Shown here: positions 16,751 to 25,374 of the stretch, one piece after another
Position numbering within the stretch: the first letter of the stretch is position 1
How the letters are laid out: the number at the start of each line of letters is the position of its first letter
Translations under genes and position numbers: made by a program
Notes under the pieces: model-generated
Database searches by the model: none
Told to the model about the DNA's origin: nothing
The model's input: the letters and a program-made list of their open reading frames with translations, nothing else
Assembly (NCBI GenBank): GCA_937919225.1
Contig: CALFRH010000229.1
Span: forward strand, 1-33,876
From: an uncultured Parvularcula sp.
GTDB lineage: Bacteria > Pseudomonadota > Alphaproteobacteria > Caulobacterales > Parvularculaceae
Direction of reading: 5' to 3'
Length of the DNA: 33,876 nt

Positions 16751-17166
16751 GTGCAGCTTGGACCCCCGACCGTTTGCAGGCGGAATTAGATGCTTGCCCA
16801 GCCATTGCCTTTCTCGGCCTTAAGGTGATTGATCTCGATGAGGCTGCGCTCAGCGTTCAACTTGAAATGCCATTGCGGCCCGAACTTGAGCGGGCGTCAG
16901 GCAGTGGTCAGTTCCATGGCGGGCCTGTTGCCGCGTTGCTCGATACCGCTGGCGACTATGCGGTGGCGATGGCGACCGGGGGCGGGGTGCCGACCATGAA
17001 CCTCCGTGTTGACTATTTACGGCCTAGCGTGGGGCCTCGCCTTTTGGCGGTGGCGACGTGCCGCCGGGCCGGTCGCTCGGTCGCGGTGGTGGATATTGAT
17101 CTCTTTGATGAAGAAGGCCGCCTATGCGCCATTGGTCGAGGCACCTATAGCACAAAGGTCGGATAG
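16747..17166 (+). CDS. PaaI-type hotdog acyl-CoA thioesterase
   Basis: Hotdog-fold thioesterase of 139 aa that would release acid from acyl- or aryl-CoA. The signature helix reads SGQFHGGPVAALLDTAGDYA, with the HGG turn and the acidic residue expected for PaaI-like enzymes. NLRVDYLRPSVG and GRGTYS are the usual later strands. It overlaps the upstream MDR stop as ATGA and is followed 2 nt later by the ligase gene, so it is part of a tight operon. The substrate is not deducible. Confidence 0.88.
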   Translation: MSAAWTPDRLQAELDACPAIAFLGLKVIDLDEAALSVQLEMPLRPELERASGSGQFHGGPVAALLDTAGDYAVAMATGGGVPTMNLRVDYLRPSVGPRLLAVATCRRAGRSVAVVDIDLFDEEGRLCAIGRGTYSTKVG

Positions 17167-17168
17167 GG

Positions 17169-18656
17169 ATGTCGGGTCCTGATCTTTCTCGGCTCGTCGA
17201 TGAAACGGCGCCTGATGATGCGCCGGCCTTGACCTTTTTTGGCGGTGACGCCTCCACCGCGATAACCCTCACCTATGGTGATCTGCAAGCGAGGGTCACG
17301 ACGGTGGCTGCGGTTTTGCAGCATAAAGGGCTGCCCGCCGGTGCGGCCATTGGGATACTCGCCGAAAATCAGCTGGCGCACTTTATTGCTTACCTTGGCA
17401 TTCAGCGGGGCGGCTACGTCGCTGTGCCCATCAACCAAAAACTGGGTGAGGGGGGCATTCTCCATATCCTTGAAGATGCTGGTATCCATCTTTGTTTTAC
17501 GGACATGGTGAACGGCGCCTTGCTACCCCCCAATGTCGAAACTGTCCTCATCGACGGGGCTGAGATTGATTTGCCGCTGGTGCCTGATACGTGGACACCA
17601 TTTTCCCCTAAGACCGATCATTGGGCGACGATCATGTATACGTCCGGCTCAACTGGCACGCCGAAGGGGGTTCCCATCACCCATGCGGGCTACCGCTGGG
17701 CGATGGAGCGGTTTGAGTTTCTCCGTCCCGTGATTACCAGTGGGCCAACCTTCGTTGCCGCACCGCTTTACCATATGAATGCGCAATTCCACCTCAAAAG
17801 TATCTTGATGGTGGGCGGGCACGCGGTCCTTTTGCCGCGATTTGAAGCAACTCTCGCATGGGCGGCACTTGACGCGTTTGATCTTGCGCGCCTGACTGGT
17901 GTACCGACCATGTTTGAGCTTCTCTTAAGGGAACGGCCAGCTGCAAAAATAACGTCGGTGCAGTCCATCGGCGTTGGCTCAGCGCCATTGAGCGAAACGC
18001 TTCTCAAGCGCTTAGAAGGGGCGTTTCCCAATGCGGTTATTAGTAATGGGTATGGCACCACAGAGATTGGTCCCGCCGTCTTTGGTCCCCATCCGGATGG
18101 ACGGCCCACGCCTCCATTGTCGATTGGGTACCCAATGGCGGGGGTGGAGATACGATTGGTTGACGGTGAGGGGCCTGACCAGGGAACCCTCCTTGTGAAA
18201 ACGGGGATGCAAACCCCTGGCTATCTTCATCGTCCGGATCTTAATGAAAAAGCATTTGAGGACGGTTGGTACAATACGCGCGATGTGATGCGTTGTGACG
18301 AAGATGGCTTCTTTTATTTTGATAGCCGTTCGGATGATATGTTTGTCTGCGGGGGTGAGAACATCTTTCCTGGAGAGGTGGAAACGCGCCTGTTGAGTCA
18401 CCCCCTCGTGGAGGAGGCGGCGGTGGTTCCCCTTCCAGATTCTGTAAAGGGCGCCCTTCCCGTGGCCTTTGTTATAGTGCAATCGCCCACTTCTGAAGAA
18501 GGGCTTAAACAACACACGCTGGCCTTGGGTCCCGCCTATGCGCATCCCCGATATATTGCGTTTCTTGACGCTATGCCGCTGAACGGCGTGAACAAAGTCG
18601 ATAAGAAAAAGCTGACGGCCTTAGCGGAGGAGCAGTTTGGGGGCTTGCGCGCTTAG
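17169..18656 (+). CDS. Acyl-CoA synthetase / AMP-dependent ligase
   Basis: ANL-superfamily ligase, 495 aa, which activates a carboxylic acid with ATP and CoA. Motifs: phosphate loop YTSGSTGTPKGVPITHAG near residue 156, APLYHMNAQ, NGYGTTEIGP, GWYNTRDVMRCDEDGFFYFDSRSDDMF, and the C-terminal lysine region LNGVNKVDKKKL. Complete but at the short end of the family. GGATAGGG precedes the ATG. Last gene of the GntR-controlled rightward operon. Its stop overlaps the convergent membrane-protein stop by 4 nt. A fatty or aromatic acid freed elsewhere in the island is a reasonable substrate guess. Confidence 0.9.
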   Translation: MSGPDLSRLVDETAPDDAPALTFFGGDASTAITLTYGDLQARVTTVAAVLQHKGLPAGAAIGILAENQLAHFIAYLGIQRGGYVAVPINQKLGEGGILHILEDAGIHLCFTDMVNGALLPPNVETVLIDGAEIDLPLVPDTWTPFSPKTDHWATIMYTSGSTGTPKGVPITHAGYRWAMERFEFLRPVITSGPTFVAAPLYHMNAQFHLKSILMVGGHAVLLPRFEATLAWAALDAFDLARLTGVPTMFELLLRERPAAKITSVQSIGVGSAPLSETLLKRLEGAFPNAVISNGYGTTEIGPAVFGPHPDGRPTPPLSIGYPMAGVEIRLVDGEGPDQGTLLVKTGMQTPGYLHRPDLNEKAFEDGWYNTRDVMRCDEDGFFYFDSRSDDMFVCGGENIFPGEVETRLLSHPLVEEAAVVPLPDSVKGALPVAFVIVQSPTSEEGLKQHTLALGPAYAHPRYIAFLDAMPLNGVNKVDKKKLTALAEEQFGGLRA

Positions 18657-19120
18657 TCGATCACCCCAAGCACCAGCTGCGCCATGAGAGCGGACCCTAA
18701 ATAGGTCCCGACAAAGACAAAAATGGCGAGCACTACAAATTGCAGCCCGAATTGACGGAACGTGTTCACATCACTGCGTCTTAGTCCTAGGGCTGCAATG
18801 GCAAGCACCGGCGTGATGGTGGCCACGAAGCTGAGAGCGGAAATGGTCTCGATCACCCACGCCGTACCCGGAATGCCGGGGAGACCGACGAGGGTTGCGA
18901 CAATCGATATCCAAAAGAGCGCCGGCAGCTTGCCGGGCATGATTTTAACAAGCCCATAGCCTACCATCACAATAAGAAAGAGCAGCCCGAGACCCGGTAG
19001 GATAGCGACAAGATTCTCCGTTCCCGCTGCAAAATGGGCGAGGAGCGTTAAGGCGAGCGTCACGACCAGGATATGAGCTTTTCCGCTGAAGCTTGGCTCT
19101 TTTAAAGCTTGCTCAGTCAT
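18653..19120 (-). CDS. Small integral membrane protein, partner of DUF3100-type protein
   Basis: 155-aa protein with about four hydrophobic segments (roughly residues 18-32, 38-60, 68-85 and 90-112) plus a hydrophobic C-terminus. The ATG lies inside the last codons of the upstream gene (8-nt overlap), so the two are translationally coupled and probably form one complex. Family not recognised with certainty. The arrangement resembles split permeases made of a large and a small membrane subunit. As last gene of the peptidase operon it may import or export hydrolysis products. Confidence 0.75.
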   Translation of the reverse strand: MTEQALKEPSFSGKAHILVVTLALTLLAHFAAGTENLVAILPGLGLLFLIVMVGYGLVKIMPGKLPALFWISIVATLVGLPGIPGTAWVIETISALSFVATITPVLAIAALGLRRSDVNTFRQFGLQFVVLAIFVFVGTYLGSALMAQLVLGVID

Positions 19121-19934
19121 CGGATGCCCCCTTTTGTTGACGCCCGTCGAGCAAGGTAAAATATCGCTCCGCCAGCGGGAGGGTGATAAAAATGGTGACG
19201 AAAAGGCCCGTGAGGCCTGTCATGAGGTTACTGCTGGCGGCGAGAGCGCTGATCTCTTCGGTTTGTTCTGGATAAATCGCAGCGAGAGTGGTGGAGCATG
19301 CCCCTGTCATGCTGGCGCTTCCGGTACCGCACGCCATGGCGAGCGCTCGTGGGTCAAAAAGAGATAGGCCCGCGACGAGGGAGGGCATGATACTGAAGAA
19401 AATCACGCCAAAGATCGTGCCGCAAATATAAATGCCCATGACGCCTGTCCCCTCGGGACTGCCGCCGCCATATTTTCCAAAGATAAAGGCAATGCCGCCC
19501 TCCCGCGCGATGGAAAAGGTAGCGCCAATTGCCTCCCGGCCCATCTTAAACACCAGGACGGCTAACGGCATGGATAAGGCCATGGTGCCCAAATTGCCTA
19601 ACTCTTGAAGGATGAGGGCGGGGCCCACTGCGGCCACATTCTGAAATTGTGGCCCGATAAACACGGATAAAAAAGCGATAAGGGGCATGACGGCCACTGA
19701 CAGCGCGGATGCGGCCGCTTGACTAAAGTCTGCCGGTATCAATCGGCTCATCCATCGGTTCACATTGGGGTTAAGCGCTAGGCCAACAAAGAACGCAAAG
19801 ACCAGGGGCAATAGGGTGATGGTGAGCGATCCTATGGGAATACGCACCAAGCCGATCTGCTCTGCAATAACGACGCATACCGCCAATGCTAAGTGGAGTT
19901 TCCACAGACCTAAAAAGTGTAGGGATGCCTTCAT
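19113..19934 (-). CDS. DUF3100-like integral membrane protein, putative permease
   Basis: 273 aa with about eight hydrophobic segments. The N-terminal WKLHLALAVCVVIAEQIG and IPIGSLTITLLPLVFAF and the later GTGSASMTGACS resemble DUF3100 membrane proteins, a family without assigned function as far as I recall. It also has Gly-rich loops (FGKYGGGSPEGTG) as seen in secondary transporters. Its ATG overlaps the upstream hydrolase stop (ATGA), and its end overlaps the small membrane gene. Location after three peptidase/amidase genes suggests an amino acid, peptide or carboxylate transporter; this is context only. Confidence 0.75.
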   Translation of the reverse strand: MKASLHFLGLWKLHLALAVCVVIAEQIGLVRIPIGSLTITLLPLVFAFFVGLALNPNVNRWMSRLIPADFSQAAASALSVAVMPLIAFLSVFIGPQFQNVAAVGPALILQELGNLGTMALSMPLAVLVFKMGREAIGATFSIAREGGIAFIFGKYGGGSPEGTGVMGIYICGTIFGVIFFSIMPSLVAGLSLFDPRALAMACGTGSASMTGACSTTLAAIYPEQTEEISALAASSNLMTGLTGLFVTIFITLPLAERYFTLLDGRQQKGASDD

Positions 19935-21382
19935 GCCTTTGATCCCTCATAGGCATCCATCAGGTGTTGGAGGGCGGTGGCGAGTGGTTCGCGACCTGCA
20001 TTGGTATCAAGCACGCCGCGCACATGGCCCATGCGGACAATCACAAGATCCATTGAGGGCACGACGAACGTATATTGCCCTCCAATTCCCAACATAAAAT
20101 AGGCATCCGCTGGTAAGGGCCAGGCATCTGCCGCAGGGTATTGGTTCAGCCAAACTTGGCCCCCATAGATAGACCCTTTCCATCCGTCAGGGCCGGGACC
20201 TGTCCAATATTTCCCCGACCATCCAGGGGCAGGGGTACGGACGAAATCGATAAACCCGGGCGGGAACAGGCGTTCGCCTTGCCACACCCCACCTTGCAGA
20301 AAGAGGAGCCCGAGGCGGACCCAATCCCGCGCGGTGCCGTAGCAGAACCCAGACGTCACCAGGTTACCATAAGGGTCAGGCTCAAGCACCATTTGCCTTA
20401 TGCCTATACGATCAAAAAGGGCTCGCTGGGGCCAGCTGAGATAGTCTTCGCCCAGGGCTTCGACCGTCCGTTTGACGATAGCGCCGAGGGCCAGCGTATC
20501 GCTATTCTTATACGCACCAAAAGTGCCGGAGGGGTGGGCCGCAGCGCGGCTGAGAGCCAGTTGGAAAACGTCAATAGCGCCGCCATACATATAGCTGTGG
20601 TCGGGAAACCCTTTTTCGGGTGTGTAGTCACCGGACCAGGCAGCAGTAAAATCGAGACCCCCGCACATTTGCATCAAGTCGGCGATCCGGATGGCAGAAC
20701 GGGGATCGTCCGTCCTCGACCATTCGGTGATTGGCGCTTTATCCTCGAGCGTCAGATGTCCCTCTTGCGCTAATCGGCCAATAAAAGCGCCCGTCAGGCT
20801 TTTGCCCATCGACCAGCTGGGAAGTTGCATCGTGCCATGAGCGCCATGACCGTAGCGCTCCGCAATCAATTGGCCCTTATGGGCGATTAAGAGGGCCGCC
20901 GTATAGGTGTTGGGTGATGCCGCAAACGCGCTGTCCACAGCGTTCGCAAGCTTTACCTTATTCCAAGACGCGCCGGGTTGCTCTTCGGCGTTCCGGTCGC
21001 CCATCGGCCAATCCATCTCATCAGCAGGCGGCAGGGTCGATGTAATTGGGCGGGGTGTGAAATAGGGCTTTGCAGACCCTAACGGGAGAACAACAGCGCC
21101 ATGATCCCCCACAATACGGGCGGCCCGTTGGGTACCATCGTCGAGGGTGGCAAGGACGAGCTGCGCATCCTCACGGACCTCTACCCGAACAGGCAGTCCA
21201 TCTTCAGTCTCGGGTTTGATGCTATAGCGAAGAATATCTTCGACGGAACGATTGGAGACAAAGACGCCGGAGCATACCCCTTTTGCGATCAAAGCGAGGT
21301 CTAGGGACCGCCGCTCACTGATGCTTGGTATACCATCGATCTGGGCGGCGCGAAGGTCAGCAGTGGCAAAAGCTTGGCTCAT
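19931..21382 (-). CDS. Serine hydrolase, beta-lactamase-like (S12/NylB type)
   Basis: 483-aa penicillin-binding-protein-fold hydrolase. Catalytic S191 and K194 lie in WSMGKSLTG, and Y291 in AYKNS gives the Y-x-N element. The extra N-terminal 130 or so residues (AKGVCSGVFVSNR) occur in a subgroup related to 6-aminohexanoate-oligomer hydrolases and esterases. No signal peptide is visible. The start at 21382 has GGGGG at 7 nt and overlaps the D-aminopeptidase stop (TGATG); an in-frame TTG two codons earlier is disfavoured. It likely hydrolyses a small amide or ester liberated by the two upstream peptidases; the true substrate is unknown. Confidence 0.87.
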   Translation of the reverse strand: MSQAFATADLRAAQIDGIPSISERRSLDLALIAKGVCSGVFVSNRSVEDILRYSIKPETEDGLPVRVEVREDAQLVLATLDDGTQRAARIVGDHGAVVLPLGSAKPYFTPRPITSTLPPADEMDWPMGDRNAEEQPGASWNKVKLANAVDSAFAASPNTYTAALLIAHKGQLIAERYGHGAHGTMQLPSWSMGKSLTGAFIGRLAQEGHLTLEDKAPITEWSRTDDPRSAIRIADLMQMCGGLDFTAAWSGDYTPEKGFPDHSYMYGGAIDVFQLALSRAAAHPSGTFGAYKNSDTLALGAIVKRTVEALGEDYLSWPQRALFDRIGIRQMVLEPDPYGNLVTSGFCYGTARDWVRLGLLFLQGGVWQGERLFPPGFIDFVRTPAPGWSGKYWTGPGPDGWKGSIYGGQVWLNQYPAADAWPLPADAYFMLGIGGQYTFVVPSMDLVIVRMGHVRGVLDTNAGREPLATALQHLMDAYEGSKA

Positions 21383-22980
21383 CAGCAAACCCCCTTATCG
21401 AACCGCAGACCCCTCGCCAACCAGGCATTTATGGTGATCCCCGTGACCTGACGGTCTGGATTGGTGTCTACCATGACGGAAAACTCGCCGGGGGCCGCAT
21501 AATCGAGGGCGCGGTCACACCGAAAGGTGGCGTAATTACCGCCCACCAACTGAAGGGGGACGGCATGGTGGCTGCCTTTGGGCCCGACAAAGCGGATGAA
21601 CAACTGGCCCCCTTTTGTCTGCGTGATCAGAGCATCGGACGCCAATGACGCCGAATGATAAGACCCGATTAGCCCATCCGGCTCGATGGTAGGGGGAGGG
21701 AGTGTATGAAGTGTCGTTCTGATATTTTCTTGGGGGAGATGAAACGAGATGACACCGCTCTCTTGGTCAATATGGAGATGCCCCTGCGCCTGGTCCCCAT
21801 CAAGGGCTAAACCATTGGCGTTTTTGAGAAACTGAAAATGTCGCCACCCGCAACTTAAGTCGATGGCCGTCGCCGTTTGCGTGACGTGAAAGATGAGATC
21901 GTTCTCTCGGTCAACATATTGAACGGTCTGTGGAGCGGGATCGGTTATAGGGGCAGGCGCTGCTGCGCCACGGGGTGTGCCGTTCAGCTGATCAAGGATC
22001 CTTTCGGCAATGGGGTTAGGATCCAGCACATGATTAAGGAGTACAATGACAGAATGGCCAAGGTCCGGGCGATGAATTTTAGCCATCCGCCACCCGCGAA
22101 GGCCGCCAGTGTGTCCAACCTCTGTGATGCCCTCTCTTTGCGACACCCTGAGCCCAAAGCGATAGGCGGATGCTGTCCCATCATTGAATGAGGTTGCCGA
22201 CTGAAGGCGGGCGACAATCGGATGGAGCGGGTGATCCTGTTGGTGAAATACCTGTTCCCAGGCCAATAAATCCGTCAATGTGGAGATGATGCCAGCATCA
22301 CCAGCCCATTCGAGATTGGTCTTTGCGACCATGTAGCTTCCGCACCCATCAGGTTCGTACCCCACCGTATCGTCTGGTAAGGGGCCGCCTGTGGACGTAG
22401 TATCAAGGTGCGTATCCTCCATCCCCAGCGGCGCGAACAGCCATTCATCGGCCAGTTGCGGCAGAGGCCGTCCGGTCACTTTCTCCAAAACACGTCCCAA
22501 CATCATGAAGTTGGTGTTCGAATAGGCAAAACGAGCGCCGGGCGGGAAGTCAGGGTCGGCGAGACAGTCGACCATCCTGTCAGCATCGTCATGGGTAAAT
22601 GGGCTTTCGGCTATTGCGCCCGTGAGCATCGCGGCCGTCCAATAGTCCTTTATGCCTGATTGGTTTGTGCAGAGATGGTAAAGATTTAGACTGGTGGGAT
22701 AGGATGTCATCTCGGTTAAAAAGTGCCGGGGGTGATCGCTCAGGCGGAGGAGGTCCCGGTCAGCTGCCATCAACACGAGTGCGCAGATAAATTGTTTAGT
22801 GACAGAGCAGATGCGGAACTGCGTGTCCGGTGTGAAGGCCAGCTGGCTTTCAGCCTGGGCAAACCCGTATCCCGCCGCGTGGGTGACGGCGCCCTGTTCG
22901 ATGATGCCAATAGCGGCACCCAGTGTTGGCGCGGACAGCGCGTCGCCAATCATTTCTTCGATGAATGTGTGATCACTCAT
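21382..22980 (-). CDS. D-aminopeptidase (S12, DmpB/DAP-like)
   Basis: 532-aa cytoplasmic aminopeptidase expected to release N-terminal D-residues (D-Ala, D-Ser, Gly in the Ochrobactrum anthropi enzyme). Catalytic S59-x-x-K62 (CSVTKQF), Y153-S-N (AYSNTN) and H290-T-G-G match the S62/K65/Y153/H287 layout of that protein as I remember it. The two C-terminal beta-barrel domains are also present: GSYHSASLASDAL, APGEFSVMVD and INAWLARGL align with its end, which generic beta-lactamase-like proteins lack. Overlaps the upstream peptidase stop by ATGA and the downstream hydrolase start by TGATG. Strong sign that the operon handles D-amino-acid peptides. Confidence 0.85.
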   Translation of the reverse strand: MSDHTFIEEMIGDALSAPTLGAAIGIIEQGAVTHAAGYGFAQAESQLAFTPDTQFRICSVTKQFICALVLMAADRDLLRLSDHPRHFLTEMTSYPTSLNLYHLCTNQSGIKDYWTAAMLTGAIAESPFTHDDADRMVDCLADPDFPPGARFAYSNTNFMMLGRVLEKVTGRPLPQLADEWLFAPLGMEDTHLDTTSTGGPLPDDTVGYEPDGCGSYMVAKTNLEWAGDAGIISTLTDLLAWEQVFHQQDHPLHPIVARLQSATSFNDGTASAYRFGLRVSQREGITEVGHTGGLRGWRMAKIHRPDLGHSVIVLLNHVLDPNPIAERILDQLNGTPRGAAAPAPITDPAPQTVQYVDRENDLIFHVTQTATAIDLSCGWRHFQFLKNANGLALDGDQAQGHLHIDQESGVISFHLPQENIRTTLHTLPPPTIEPDGLIGSYHSASLASDALITQTKGGQLFIRFVGPKGSHHAVPLQLVGGNYATFRCDRALDYAAPGEFSVMVDTNPDRQVTGITINAWLARGLRFDKGVC

Positions 22981-25301
22981 TGTCGCGGCTGAGGCTCACC
23001 CAAATGGGCACCAAAGAACCGACCGATTTTGTTGGCTGCGAAGGCATATCGATCCCCGCGCCCTTGGTGGGCATGGTTGGTACCAGGAAAAAGAACTAAA
23101 TCATACTCCTTACCGTGTTCTGCCAATGCGTCTAATAGTTTCATCATATTTGAGATCGGGACGTTGGCGTCTGCCGTCCCGGCGATCAAGAGGATCGGCG
23201 CAATGATATTGGCCGCAAGGGCGGGGGTGCCATTCTTCTCATACCATTCCTGATTGGTCTTGGGATCGCCATTGGCAAATTCGATCCAATGAACATGATC
23301 AAATAGATCCGTTTCGGGAACACTGATTGAGCCGGCTTTGTAGAATTCTGGAGCGTCGGTGAGGGCCCTCGTGCCAATATACCCGCCCCACGAGTTTCCT
23401 AAAACACCCACGCGGTCTAGGTCCATATAGGGACGGTTGGCCGCCATGTCGCGAAGGCCTGCCACATGATCTGCAATGACCCCCTCCGGCCATTTGCGGT
23501 GAGTATCAAGATTATAGGCGCGTCCCCGGCCGGGTGTGCCGGGTGCATCAATCATCACAATGACAAAGCCAAGATGATTGAGATAGGAAAGAAGTGTTTG
23601 ATACTCTCCTCCCGGATAGCCTGTCCCTTCACCAACGAAGGAGCGGCGCATCACATTACTTTGCATCCCCCCATATATCCGTTCAATAACGGGATAAGAC
23701 TTGGACGGGTCGAAATGGGGCGGCTTCATAATAAGACCATACATGTCTGTGGTCCCGTCGGCTGCCTTGACAGTCACCTCTTCGGGGGGAAGCCAGCCGT
23801 CCCGGAAGTCTTCATCAATATGAGCCTTTGCCACGGTGGATAGGACTTCTCCGTCCGCTGTGATGAGGTCGGTCTGACGGGGGCGGTCAAGGTGAGAGTG
23901 GGTGACGAGGAAAAACGCGTTATCCGGCGACGCCTTGGCTTGATATTGTCCGGGCAGAGAGGTGAGTTGTTGAGCTTCGCCTGTTCCGTCTAGCCGCACC
24001 CGGTTTAGGTGTCGGTCCCAAGGGCGCCCTTCATCGCTGCCGGCAATGTAGTAGAGCCATCCCCCGTCCTCATCGATGCTGACCACATTGCCAACAAAGT
24101 GGTCGCCTTGGGTCACCTGCCCCTGAAGCCGTCCCTTCCGATCATAATGGTACCAATGGAACCAACCGTCTCGGTCTGACCGCCATAAGAACCCGTCCCC
24201 TGACGGCAAGAAGTGCAGGCTTTTCGTGCCGCCCGGCCATTTGACCCAGCCGTCCCGGCGCTTTTCTTTGACGAGGGTTCGCGATTTTCCGGTGCGCGCA
24301 TTAACGGCGACGAGTTCTTGCTTGGTGATATCTCGATTATACCGAATAAAGACAAACTCTTCACCATCTGGAGACCAATCGACGAAGAAAGCGAGGTGCT
24401 GATCATCATCCCCTGTTTTTGTCGGGGTCATCTCGCCGGTGGCGGCGTCGAAAATAGCGAAACTGGTGATGGGCAAAGGTTGGCCGGCGCGCGCCCAATA
24501 GTCGAACCATTCCACCGTTTCATTGGTTTGCAGATAATCAACAATGGGAAAGCCTGTGACCCCTTTTGTGTTATGACGGCGCGCGACGACCTTTGAGGAG
24601 TCCGGTGACCAGGGGGAGCCTGAACTCTCCCACAAGTCTCCGGCAAAAAACCATCTATCCTGCGTCGCCCCATCGCTGGTCAGTTGACGGACCTTACCAT
24701 CTTCGGCGGAGCGAAGGCCGAAATCATGGTCGATAAGCGTCGCGAGGTGTTTACCGTCAGGGGATTTGACTTCCCGTCGATCCCACCCGTTGATCGGGAA
24801 CATTTGTCTGACAATATTTGCATCCCCATGGGGGTTGATATCTCCAATACGGGTGAACTCTTTGGTGTCGATGGCATAGGACCATTTGGCGCCATTAAGG
24901 TGTAGGATGAGGGCGCCCTTTTCTTTATCAACGGACGTGACCTTGAGGTCTTCGCCTGAGAGATCTTGCGCCAATGCGGCCTGCACAAGCGCGGCTTTGG
25001 TTGTCAGTTGCGTCTGTTCCCCCTCAGGCAGGGAGATGGAATAATAGGCTTCGCCATCAGCCTCTTCGATGGCGGTCCAAAACCCGCTCCCATCTTCGTG
25101 CCAATGGGCCTCAACGCTCCCCCCGCTGACCGAACCACTCACCCCATTGAGATAATCGCGTACCCCAGCGGGATCCCATGGTGCTGCCGCATGGCTGGCT
25201 GCTAAGAAAAAGACCAAATAGGTCACCAACCCTGAAAGCCAGGCATAGCGACCTATCTTATGGCTGATCGGGTGCTCTGGGCGGATGTGAGAAGTTGACA
25301 T
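22977..25301 (-). CDS. Exported S9 family peptidase, DPP-IV-like
   Basis: 774-aa prolyl-oligopeptidase-clan serine peptidase. An N-terminal hydrophobic segment (residues about 20-36) ending SHA-AA looks like a signal peptide or anchor, so it acts in the periplasm or outside. A beta-propeller domain (WSPDSSKVVARRHN, DWSPDGEEFVFIRYN) precedes the alpha/beta-hydrolase with S637 (GNSWGGYIG), D711 (GTADANVP) and H743 (TNHAHQG). The S9B type suggests removal of dipeptides from N-termini; the paired Glu motif of true DPP-IV was not located, so specificity is open. ATG 25301 is chosen (GTG 25304 also possible) after GAGGGA. First gene of a five-gene coupled operon behind a tandem GntR-type site. Confidence 0.9.
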   Translation of the reverse strand: MSTSHIRPEHPISHKIGRYAWLSGLVTYLVFFLAASHAAAPWDPAGVRDYLNGVSGSVSGGSVEAHWHEDGSGFWTAIEEADGEAYYSISLPEGEQTQLTTKAALVQAALAQDLSGEDLKVTSVDKEKGALILHLNGAKWSYAIDTKEFTRIGDINPHGDANIVRQMFPINGWDRREVKSPDGKHLATLIDHDFGLRSAEDGKVRQLTSDGATQDRWFFAGDLWESSGSPWSPDSSKVVARRHNTKGVTGFPIVDYLQTNETVEWFDYWARAGQPLPITSFAIFDAATGEMTPTKTGDDDQHLAFFVDWSPDGEEFVFIRYNRDITKQELVAVNARTGKSRTLVKEKRRDGWVKWPGGTKSLHFLPSGDGFLWRSDRDGWFHWYHYDRKGRLQGQVTQGDHFVGNVVSIDEDGGWLYYIAGSDEGRPWDRHLNRVRLDGTGEAQQLTSLPGQYQAKASPDNAFFLVTHSHLDRPRQTDLITADGEVLSTVAKAHIDEDFRDGWLPPEEVTVKAADGTTDMYGLIMKPPHFDPSKSYPVIERIYGGMQSNVMRRSFVGEGTGYPGGEYQTLLSYLNHLGFVIVMIDAPGTPGRGRAYNLDTHRKWPEGVIADHVAGLRDMAANRPYMDLDRVGVLGNSWGGYIGTRALTDAPEFYKAGSISVPETDLFDHVHWIEFANGDPKTNQEWYEKNGTPALAANIIAPILLIAGTADANVPISNMMKLLDALAEHGKEYDLVLFPGTNHAHQGRGDRYAFAANKIGRFFGAHLGEPQPRQ

Positions 25302-25320
25302 CACGGGAAGTCCCTCGACA

Positions 25321-25353
25321 AATGTATATTATTATTGAAAGATTGTACACAAT
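25321..25353. promoter_or_regulatory. Tandem GntR-type operator between S9 peptidase and BAAT genes
   Basis: ATTGTACACAAT (25342-25353) is a perfect 12-bp palindrome. A weaker copy, AATGTATATTAT (25321-25332), starts 21 bp upstream. Both fit the pattern at the other island promoters. The site is in the 73-bp divergent region and could control both directions. Confidence 0.7.
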
Positions 25354-25374
25354 TTTACGCTTTGTCGAGGGGTA

